DNA of 64,000 nucleotides from Setoptus koraiensis (taxonomy: Eukaryota > Arthropoda). Positions 56,898-64,000 of this stretch are shown piece after piece; the first letter of the stretch is position 1; each line of letters begins with the position of its first letter. The notes under the pieces are model-generated. The model made no database searches, was not told the origin of the DNA, and saw only the letters and a list, made by a program, of their open reading frames with translations. The DNA lies in assembly GCA_048013815.1 (NCBI GenBank), contig CM106586.1, positions 12,152,001-12,216,000 on the forward strand, given 5' to 3'. The translations under genes were made by a program, and so were the position numbers.

Positions 56898-57290
56898 TCA
56901 CAACAAAAGCCACCATTGTCCAACGTCAGCACTGAGATGATCGGCTTGAATTTTACTCTTATGAGCGATGAAATCCTTATCTTCCTGTGCAAAGTCTGAA
57001 TTCAGTGTTGCCGTGCTCGTATCTAGCTTAGAGTATCTTGCGAGTTTTGAAGACAAATATTCGTTTGAGTGTGAAGTGGAACCAACACATTTGAGCTCCT
57101 TGTTTCCATTAGCAAATACTTTCATAGTATTAATAATGGCATATTGGTTGCCGGTTAGAGCTTCTTCTTTTGGGTGCTCATACCATTTCCTATCATTCAA
57201 TTCTTGTAATCTACTACCGCGTATAAAACTGGTCAAACCAACAGTCAAATAGATAGCATCTGAAATAGCCCGAAATTGGTGCTTACACAT
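56898..57290 (-). CDS. Possible exon of an unrecognised gene
   Basis: A 130-codon frame opens with ATG at 57290. It has mixed, non-repetitive amino-acid composition, beginning 'MCKHQFRAISDAIYLTVGL'. Near its end the sequence GTT|GTGAGTATT is a good splice donor, so the true exon may stop about three bases before the TGA and continue elsewhere. A 57-bp part (57184-57238) recurs in diverged form at 55842-55898, both encoding 'LQELND(R/K)K'. I do not recognise the protein and found no convincing partner exon. It may be a fragment of a decayed gene or a chance frame. Confidence 0.3.
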   Translation of the reverse strand: MCKHQFRAISDAIYLTVGLTSFIRGSRLQELNDRKWYEHPKEEALTGNQYAIINTMKVFANGNKELKCVGSTSHSNEYLSSKLARYSKLDTSTATLNSDFAQEDKDFIAHKSKIQADHLSADVGQWWLLL

Positions 57291-57601
57291 TGAATATCTG
57301 CTGATTCAGTCAGACCCGCGACAATGATTCGGTTGATGAGCAACGAGTGTATCCAGATTTTTGAAAGTGGCCCAACAAAGTTCCGAATATGAATGGTTAG
57401 CGTTTATACCCAACACTCGCTTACTGTAACAGCCATTCGATGATGATTATCCGTGTAGCGAAAAGCCTGAAACAATTCTTCATTGTTCCTCATACTATCA
57501 GCTACAGTTTTGTACCGTTTTATCGCGGTAACCGCAGTAGAATGAGTTGCCAGTAAATATTTTTCATTCCACGCCCCGTTAGATAAACTCGTTCCACGCT
57601 G

Positions 57602-58588
57602 ATGTCTTCGTTGACCCCAGGACTAATGCGTGACTATATTCATTCGTTTCAAAATTCTCATTTGTGTATCAATTCACAACAAAACAGCAGTAGTAGCCAG
57701 GCCAGTAGATTGTCCCACGAAGAGGAGATGAATTTTCTGAAAAAGAAATTAACCGGATTGACATCTTCAAGCAACAACAGCAAAAAGCGCACGAATGAGG
57801 AGCCAGAAGATCCCTACGACGATTATATTGTTGAGGCACCGCCGCATCCATCTGAATTGTTAGCTGTTGGTTTAGATCCAAACACAATCGATACAAGCGA
57901 TCCAGAGAAATTAAAGGAGATCTATAGAGAGGCCAAAGCTAAGGGCTTAGATAAAAAGGTCAATAGTGTCTTATTAGCTAAACAAAAACAATTGCTCGAT
58001 ATAGAAGAGAAGAAAAAAGACAAAGAAGAGTGGAAGTTTTTTGAATCGTTGACAGCTCGTGTTGAGGCCACAGTGAAACAATCTCAGCAAGCGCTAGAAC
58101 AAATTAAAACAACTAGCGCCGTTGATAGTATCAACGAGCCCGAATTTGAGCTGCGTCTAACAGCCGAAGACGTTTTCAAGGGATCGGCTCCAGTGGTGCC
58201 ATCACAATCAGAAAGCGCCAACGATCAGGGCTGGGTGGCCTTCGAGGAGGACACAATTGAGCAACAGACCACGATAAAAGACGATCAAAACACATCAACA
58301 ACAATTGACACCGGCGAGCCAGCACAGCAAGAGCTCGATAACAACTACAATATTGTTGAAGAATTGCTAGAAGATTTCGGCCTAGACCTGAGACCTAACA
58401 CCCCCCGGTTGAATAATAATATTAATAATAACGACAACAACCAGCCGCAGCGGCAACAGCAATCGACAGTTAGTGGCTCAAAACAACTCGACGACCAGCA
58501 GCAACAAATAGCTGGCAGTGGCGAGCCCAACAAAATTGAAATAGATCCATTCGACACTTCTTACGTGACACAATTTATTAAGAGTTGA
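57602..58588 (+). CDS. stnA: Stoned A (STNA), first cistron of the dicistronic stoned locus
   Basis: In flies STNA and STNB come from one mRNA and act at nerve terminals in synaptic-vesicle endocytosis and retrieval of synaptotagmin. This frame is 328 residues from ATG 57602. It has a Ser/Asn-rich start and the conserved STNA core: 'PHPSELLAVGLDPNTIDTSDPEKLKEIYREAKAKGL' split about residues 80-115, followed by a Lys/Glu-rich coiled-coil-like helix. An acidic Gln-rich tail follows, ending in 'DPFDTSYVTQFIKS', with one DPF, an AP-2-binding type motif. Fly STNA is more than twice as long. Only three Met occur (1, 9, 43), and no ATG exists in any frame from 57798 onward. Its TGA lies 17 nt before the STNB ATG. 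The first ATG has C at -3, a weak context. No intron is seen. Confidence 0.88.
   Translation: MSSLTPGLMRDYIHSFQNSHLCINSQQNSSSSQASRLSHEEEMNFLKKKLTGLTSSSNNSKKRTNEEPEDPYDDYIVEAPPHPSELLAVGLDPNTIDTSDPEKLKEIYREAKAKGLDKKVNSVLLAKQKQLLDIEEKKKDKEEWKFFESLTARVEATVKQSQQALEQIKTTSAVDSINEPEFELRLTAEDVFKGSAPVVPSQSESANDQGWVAFEEDTIEQQTTIKDDQNTSTTIDTGEPAQQELDNNYNIVEELLEDFGLDLRPNTPRLNNNINNNDNNQPQRQQQSTVSGSKQLDDQQQQIAGSGEPNKIEIDPFDTSYVTQFIKS
57795..57863 (+). other. Short out-of-frame ORF inside STNA (22 codons)
   Basis: The last ATG before the ATG-free stretch is out of frame with STNA and runs to TAG at 57861-57863. A ribosome that skipped the earlier ATGs and started here would stop early and meet no other ATG until STNB at 58606. 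A regulatory role is inference. Confidence 0.5.
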
Positions 58589-58605
58589 TCGCCGGCACAA
58601 CAACT
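58589..58605 (+). promoter_or_regulatory. 17-nt intercistronic spacer of stoned
   Basis: Only 17 nt (TCGCCGGCACAACAACT) separate the STNA stop from the STNB start. There is no room for a promoter. The spacer is unstructured and A/C-rich next to the ATG. Confidence 0.85.
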
Positions 58606-61600
58606 ATGAATCCGGCCGACAAAAGCAATCCATTTCTGGTTGGCTGGGAACAGACCGACGACGCCATCTTAGACACCAACAATATTATTGATGAGTTAGA
58701 GGAAGTAGACGCAAAGGTGATTGGCGAGGCAGCTTCAGCTTTCGATCCATTCGAGACCATAATCGATGACGACTCTTCTCTGTCGTCGTCGCCCGGCCTC
58801 CAGCATAATGCCGCTCCTAATGCACAAAATAATGAAATAAAAATGTCGGACGATCTCGCCGCTATGGCCATGACCAACATTGGCAGCAACAACAACATGA
58901 ACAGTATCAACGACACAAACAACAGTGACAACATTGGCTCAATTTATCATAATGTTGACGACGACAGTGGCCAACTCGATCAGATGCAATTGGCCTGCAC
59001 ACAATCCGATGATGACGGTCATTACCAAGAGCAGCTAAATGTCGATGACAGAGACGAGAGCCTGCGCAAGTCGCTAAGAATAGACCTAGATCAGAACTAC
59101 AATGGTCAACATGATGTTGGCGAGGATATTCGGCCGCTGGCCTCAGTGACAAACGCATCAGATGAGGTGGAAAAATATTCTGCCACCGATTATCACGACG
59201 AACATCAGTGCATTGATGAGGACGAAAACGGGGAGCTAGCTCGCAGCAATTTACCCAACAGTTTCTTTGATCCATTCGAGACAGTGATAGACAAAGACGC
59301 GCTTAACACACCGATGAATGCGAAATATTTCGAGGACGAGCTAACAGTTGAGTCGGCCATTGAGACTAGCAACGATAACTCGGTGACAAATTTTGACGAT
59401 TTTCAGCGACAAGACAACGAGCAAACGAACGACGTTGTGTTGGAGCAATCAAGACAAGACAGAGGGTCAGAAGCGGCCGTCGGGCCCGTATCTAAGGTTG
59501 AGTTGGCAGAAGAAACAAGCATAGAGCAACATCCACAACAAGCACAACCGCAACAACAAGCAACCAACAGCACAACAGTGCCAGAGATTAAAGAAAGAAT
59601 TGAGGTCCCAATGAAGCAGACTGTTGTTGCGCCTAGCACGCCGGCGAAGAATCGCACACCGCGCCACAGGAGAAAGGCCTCATTTCAGGAGGATTCGTCT
59701 GATGAGGACGACGAAGACGACAGAATACAGATAGTAATTCGTGCCAAAGACACTGGCGATATCACTCGCTCTCACGGGGCCTCGTTTGTTCCTTTATTGC
59801 CTCCGCCGCCTTCGAAGAGCTCAATGAAACAGGCCAGAGAACGTGGCCAAGTAGAAGATATGCCCAGTCCAATTATAACTCATTGTAGGAAGTCGGCGGC
59901 AGCATCGGCGGCCGCTGCATCGTCCGGTGTCAATCATACGGGCGGCGAGCTGGCCGATAGCAATAACACAGGTAGATCGGACAAAACAGAGCCAGCCAAG
60001 CTGGATAGGCGGATGAGCGAGCACGAGGATTTTGACGGGGATGGGGCGCGCCTTCACAACGACCACAACAATGACAACGAGGAACAATACGATGACAATG
60101 ATAATGATGAGGCCGACAATAACAAGCACGGCGACGATGGAGCCTTTGTTATTGGGGGCGCCGGCGAGGGAACAGACACGCCGTTGTACGACGATGACAC
60201 ATCGTATGTTTTAGAGGATTTTCCGCCCAAATTCACCGAGGCCGGCTGGAATATGATGTTGCGTTATCCGCCTAAAAAGAAGTTAACTAGCAATAGATTT
60301 TGGAAGAGAATATTTGTTAAAATAGCGCGTAGTAGTAGTAGTGGCGCACAATCACAAGATAATAGTGTTGTGTTGCAAATATATGAGAATGCCCAAGAGA
60401 AGCCCGTGCAAGAGATTAGATTACAGCCCACATACACTATTTCAGAAATAAGCACACAACAATACGATCAATTTGGTAAAATATTCACACTTAAAATACA
60501 ATATATATTTTATAGGGAGCGGGTAGGTGTTAGACCGGGCCAATTGGCACGTCTCGTCCATTCGGGCCACATAGGCGCCAGCACAACAAGCGGCGGCCAC
60601 GGAGTGGGGCCCACCAGCATTGGCGACCTGAAACGGTACGGGGCCCCGCTGGAGCATGTGCCTCAGGTGTCGCAAATAATCAAGCTGGGCTGTCAGAGTT
60701 ACAGTGACATAAAACAGTTGAAATGTTGCCTGGAGGACGAATTGTTTAAGATGCCCATAGCCAGGGACAAGGCAATGTCCGTGTATAAAACGGAGGAGAT
60801 TCAAATGGCCGTCAGAGACGAAATATACATTGAGTGCAATCAGGTGGGCACCATAACAAAACAATTGGCCCGTGTTAGACTGTTTTTCTTGTCGTTCATG
60901 AATGGAATGCCCGTGGTTGAGGTGGGCATAAACGACATTTATCGTCAGGGCAAAGAGATTGTGGGCAGACTGGACATATTGCCCGTGGTGACGGAAGAAT
61001 GGATTAGGATAGAGGCAAGCGAATTGCATTGCACGGTGGACCAGGAGGAATTTAAGAAGCCCGATTCGAGAATGATCAAATTGAGCCCGCCAGACGGTGT
61101 CTTTTTCGAGCTGATGCGATTCCGTGTTCGGCCGCCCAGAAATCGCGAATTGCCCCTACAGGTGAGCGCCAGTATGTGTGTGACCCGCACTAAGGTCACA
61201 ATTAATTGTGACGTAATTGTGCCAGGTTGCACAAGTAGAAAACACGGCCAGATACCGTGCGAGGACATTGCCATTAGAATTTATGTGCCCGAATGTTGGA
61301 TTTATTTCTTTAGGACAGAGAAACACTTTAGGTATGGCTCGGTGAAATCAACTAATAAACGGGCCGGTAAGGTCAAGGGCATTGAGAGATTTTTGGGTGG
61401 AGGCGACACGGGCGAATCTAACAGTCTCATTGAGGTTACGTCGGGCCAGGCGAAATACGAGCACCATTACAATGCTATTGTGTGGCGAGCCGCCAGGTGG
61501 CCCAAGGAAAATCAGTCGGCCTATGTACAAAATTCATTAAAAATCAAGATGCCATTAACCATTTACGACAAGATGCCTGACACGTTCAACGAATACATTT

Positions 61601-61956
61601 ATGTTGAATACTCAATGCCGGCAACAACGGTGTCGCACACAACATTACGATCCATTTCGGTGAATCCTTGCGACGACGAACCGCCAGAGAAATATGTCAA
61701 ATATTCTGCCAATTATGAATATAAGGTCAAAATGAGACTGTCTATTAATCTCAACAGCAACAAATCTGATAACGCCCTGGTTGAGGAAAAATCGCCAATT
61801 ATAATTATGAAGCAACCCGATGCTCCACAGGACCTAATCAGGCAAGAGGATAGCGACGACGATGATGATAGTGATTTTAGCGAAGAGAAAGAAAACGACA
61901 ACAGTGCTGCTCATCGCCAACAAGGCCAGGCAAGGGATAACGATTACGCAACATAA
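58606..61956 (+). CDS. stnB: Stoned B / stonin (STNB), second cistron
   Basis: This is an endocytic adaptor that binds synaptotagmin and links it to AP-2 and Eps15-type EH-domain proteins. The frame is 1,116 residues from ATG 58606, which has A at -3; an upstream in-frame TTG (58585) is not needed. The order is as follows. An 'NPF' motif at residues 8-10 ('SNPFLVGW') is the EH-domain ligand. Two 'DPFET' motifs (about 49 and 224) lie in a long acidic disordered part. A basic/Ser-rich patch ('TPRHRRKASFQED') is near 350. The stonin-homology domain spans about 520-730 ('PPKFTEAGWNMMLRYPPKKKL' split, 'FWKRIFVKI'). A mu-homology domain at about 730-1050 ends with 'YVEYSMP'. A Glu/Asp-rich tail follows. 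The frame is -1 relative to STNA and is closed by TAA at 58579, so readthrough cannot fuse the proteins. Confidence 0.95.
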   Translation: MNPADKSNPFLVGWEQTDDAILDTNNIIDELEEVDAKVIGEAASAFDPFETIIDDDSSLSSSPGLQHNAAPNAQNNEIKMSDDLAAMAMTNIGSNNNMNSINDTNNSDNIGSIYHNVDDDSGQLDQMQLACTQSDDDGHYQEQLNVDDRDESLRKSLRIDLDQNYNGQHDVGEDIRPLASVTNASDEVEKYSATDYHDEHQCIDEDENGELARSNLPNSFFDPFETVIDKDALNTPMNAKYFEDELTVESAIETSNDNSVTNFDDFQRQDNEQTNDVVLEQSRQDRGSEAAVGPVSKVELAEETSIEQHPQQAQPQQQATNSTTVPEIKERIEVPMKQTVVAPSTPAKNRTPRHRRKASFQEDSSDEDDEDDRIQIVIRAKDTGDITRSHGASFVPLLPPPPSKSSMKQARERGQVEDMPSPIITHCRKSAAASAAAASSGVNHTGGELADSNNTGRSDKTEPAKLDRRMSEHEDFDGDGARLHNDHNNDNEEQYDDNDNDEADNNKHGDDGAFVIGGAGEGTDTPLYDDDTSYVLEDFPPKFTEAGWNMMLRYPPKKKLTSNRFWKRIFVKIARSSSSGAQSQDNSVVLQIYENAQEKPVQEIRLQPTYTISEISTQQYDQFGKIFTLKIQYIFYRERVGVRPGQLARLVHSGHIGASTTSGGHGVGPTSIGDLKRYGAPLEHVPQVSQIIKLGCQSYSDIKQLKCCLEDELFKMPIARDKAMSVYKTEEIQMAVRDEIYIECNQVGTITKQLARVRLFFLSFMNGMPVVEVGINDIYRQGKEIVGRLDILPVVTEEWIRIEASELHCTVDQEEFKKPDSRMIKLSPPDGVFFELMRFRVRPPRNRELPLQVSASMCVTRTKVTINCDVIVPGCTSRKHGQIPCEDIAIRIYVPECWIYFFRTEKHFRYGSVKSTNKRAGKVKGIERFLGGGDTGESNSLIEVTSGQAKYEHHYNAIVWRAARWPKENQSAYVQNSLKIKMPLTIYDKMPDTFNEYIYVEYSMPATTVSHTTLRSISVNPCDDEPPEKYVKYSANYEYKVKMRLSINLNSNKSDNALVEEKSPIIIMKQPDAPQDLIRQEDSDDDDDSDFSEEKENDNSAAHRQQGQARDNDYAT

Positions 61957-62866
61957 CAACAGTATTTCTTTAGTTTCATACACACAAACAATTTTAATTT
62001 TTAATTTATAGCATCACTCCTAATCTGACATTCGACATTTCTGGCGTCATTATGTTGTGTCGCCAGCGACTCAATTAGCTTAGCTCAATGTGGCCCACCT
62101 CGCAAACGCCCAGCTACAATCGGATCATACTGCCCCTCGTGTATCAAGGCTTTATACCTAGCAGCTCCTCATATCCAATAGATAGAATCCGAGTGGATTA
62201 GATTAAATCAGTCGTATCACCGGAGCAATTGTTGTTCATGTTCATCGTTGTCTCATTAAGCAAAAACATTGCTGATTATTAGTAGAAATATGAGAGGCAG
62301 AGAAAGAGAGAGAGAAATTATAAGAACAATTATTTTACACTTATATAGCCATGATATACAATGTCACTGTTCAGAAAATTCTGCACAAACAACTGTAACA
62401 TTGCCATAGATCACACAACTCATTGTAAACAACAAAATACCTATATAGCTGGATGGCAGCAATCGACAACCCAATGACAACATAGACCAGATATTGATTT
62501 TATTTATTTGAACCACGTTTTGAGATTGCAAACGAATGCAACGTTGTACAATTATTATTAATAAATGTTATGTTTTAGTACGACCAAAACTGCTTTGTGT
62601 CCCATCATATCCTTTGCATTCATGGGTCAGTCATCGGTGCTCGAGGTTACGCTACGCACCCAAGCCCACAATAAATGACAAATACAGTGGCAGTCGATTG
62701 AGGAAGTCTTCAAATCAATCATGCAGTTTTAATGATCTATATAGCTACGACAAAAGAATACCCGACTGTGGTGCGGATAAAGACAATGGCTATACGATAA
62801 ATAGATTGAATATTATCGTGTGTAAAGATGATGTAATGAATTGATTGCCTCAGAAATTAATGTTTA
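61957..62866. other. Tail-to-tail intergenic region, stoned and tetraspanin
   Basis: These 910 bp hold the 3' UTRs of two convergent genes. Near 62564 a plus-strand AATAAA follows the stoned stop by about 600 nt. On the minus strand AATAAA is present near 62500-62510, beyond the tetraspanin stop. No further ORF is supported. Confidence 0.45.
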
Positions 62867-63935
62867 TCAGATATTAATTATAGGTAAACCGTCAATCAAA
62901 TTGTCCTTCCTACGGCCCTGTTGCTGTTGTTTAGTGAGATCTCTCATTGGGGCGCTGTTAATATTGTTTTCTTGCTCTGCGATTTTGCGTACTTTTGTCA
63001 TCACACCATACTCTAGTGCGTAACAAGCAAAACCATTTATAAGTAATAGTGTAAATATAAACAATGTCAGAACTCTCAGATTGAAATTTGATATGTCCTC
63101 TCTGTCGATTAGAATGGCGCGACAACCTAACGCATAATCGGGACGCTCACAGTAGAATATGGAATCGGTTTTTGATGATCTATGAAGATATTTTTGTTTG
63201 GGATAATTACAGCAAGACGGTGGATACAATCCATAGAAGGTATTATATGATTGCCAATCCTTGGGCTCCATTATGCCGCAGCATTTGAGCACTTGTTGTA
63301 CCCAATCTATAGGCTGAGTGTAGTGATAATTGGTGTCTCCTGGAAACAATCCGTTTATATCCAGGTTGTTGCTATCGTACGAGTATCTGTTGAGTAATGT
63401 GCGCCACGTATTTACGTCCACTTGATGATTCAATTCGAGCTTGAATGGATTAAACCACAAGCAGATTAGCACAAGAAGAAACGTTGTCGATAATACTAAG
63501 CTCAGGATGGTGTATACTCTTAGCCACTTAAATCTCAGTCTGATATCAACCACCAAGAGGCCCAACAAAGCCAGTACTGAGAGCAATATTAGAGCCACAT
63601 TGAATAGTATTATGGCCATCTTGAAGCTGTGAGTATAAAGTATGACTCCATTGTAGTCTCTGATGAGGTCAGCTGAATTGCTGGCGGCTTTCAGTATGTT
63701 AGTGGAACATATCAACTGATTTGTAACGGTTTAGTGATGAAATAAAATGAAGTTACACAATAAGCGATTTTGAGCATAACTTTTTAACGTGGTTGATTGA
63801 GGCTACAAGTTGTATACTAACCAATGTCAATGAGTTTATTATAACAAGATAAATGAAAAACAAGTTGGTCATACCAAAATATTTGAGAATTTTTGTCGAG
63901 TTGCGCTCTCGACACCCATTATCGGACAGCTCCAT
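62867..63935 (-). CDS. Tetraspanin (2 exons)
   Basis: Tetraspanins organise membrane microdomains and bind partner receptors laterally. Exon 1 is 63935-63822 (38 codons, ATG at 63935). The intron is 63821-63716 (106 bp, GTTAGT...AATCAG, phase 0). Exon 2 is 63715-62867. The product is 320 residues. TM1 spans the splice junction ('NLFFIYLVIINSLTL|LICSTNI'). TM2 and TM3 follow ('MAIILFNVALILLSVLALLGLLVV', split; 'TILSLVLSTTFLLVLICLWF'). The large extracellular loop has the diagnostic 'KCCG' and 'PPSCC', plus single Cys in 'FYCERP' and 'ALGCRA', so six Cys in total, giving three disulphides. TM4 is 'LRVLTLFIFTLLLINGFACYALEYGV'. The cytoplasmic tail is Gln/Lys-rich. A TTG at 63715 begins exon 2 and is not the start. 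I cannot assign a specific subfamily. Confidence 0.92.
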
Positions 63936-64000
63936 AGTGCAAACAATTATGCTGTCGTCGTTATCAGCGGTAATAATAATCCTATGATTATTACTCTGAG
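63936..64000. other. 5' flank of tetraspanin, window edge
   Basis: Sixty-five bases upstream of the tetraspanin start show no feature that can be named. Confidence 0.4.

Larger units (their letters stand above)
54419..57601. other. Region of coding-like fragments, mainly minus strand
   Basis: This 3.2-kb stretch between the Nudix gene and stoned holds a diverged inverted Nudix exon (54861-55016) and a possible exon at 56898-57290. A short segment at 55842-55898 resembles 57184-57238. Several minus-strand frames between 55230 and 55560 read like protein for 20-50 codons but shift frame or stop. It looks like a duplicated and decayed gene region, or a small multi-exon gene I could not assemble. 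The stoned promoter and 5' UTR must lie toward the right end. Confidence 0.5.

Noticed and set aside
58585..58605. TTG at 58585 as the start of STNB
   Set aside because: An in-frame ATG with A at -3 lies 21 nt later at 58606 and is followed directly by the conserved NPF segment.

Overview
The window is nuclear DNA of an invertebrate animal, most likely an arthropod and plausibly a chelicerate such as a mite. Supporting signs are GT-AG introns of about 100-140 bp beside one of about 12 kb, very long CAA/CAG/AAC codon runs, an allatotropin/orexin-type neuropeptide receptor, and the two-cistron stoned locus known from arthropods. The exact taxon is inference. There is no bacterial operon, CRISPR array or recognisable transposase.

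Layout: 1-4.1 kb is compact. It holds the 5' part of STAM (minus strand, cut by the window edge), GOLT1 (plus, 2 exons), prefoldin subunit 2 (minus) and a 5-exon TMEM163-type zinc transporter (minus). 4.1-10.1 kb has no gene I can support. 10.1-29.6 kb is one minus-strand gene, an allatotropin/orexin-receptor-like GPCR with four coding exons. Its second exon encodes an enormous third intracellular loop (~1,250 residues), its C-terminal tail ends in a 54-glutamine run, and its first intron is 11.9 kb of micro- and minisatellites. 29.6-39.9 kb is gene-poor. A two-exon gene at 39.9-41.3 kb encodes a predicted secreted Q/N-rich protein of unknown function. 41.3-45.8 kb is again empty, ending in a CCGCGG-rich inverted-repeat cluster and a tRNA-Arg(TCG).

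46.2-62 kb holds housekeeping and synaptic genes: exportin-5 (minus, uninterrupted), ADP/ATP translocase (plus), a CoA-diphosphatase-like Nudix hydrolase (plus) with a diverged inverted partial copy behind it, and the dicistronic stoned locus (STNA then STNB, plus). A tetraspanin (minus, 2 exons) closes the window.

Functionally the window mixes endosomal and secretory traffic (STAM, GOLT1, stoned), small-RNA export (exportin-5), mitochondrial and CoA metabolism (ANT, Nudix), synaptic-vesicle zinc handling (TMEM163) and neuropeptide signalling. Apart from stoned, nothing suggests co-transcription.

The most striking observation is the stoned locus. After four early ATGs, 808 nt contain no ATG in any frame before the STNB start. 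Three of those four early ATGs have C at -3. This is the signature expected if STNB is translated by leaky scanning or reinitiation from one mRNA.
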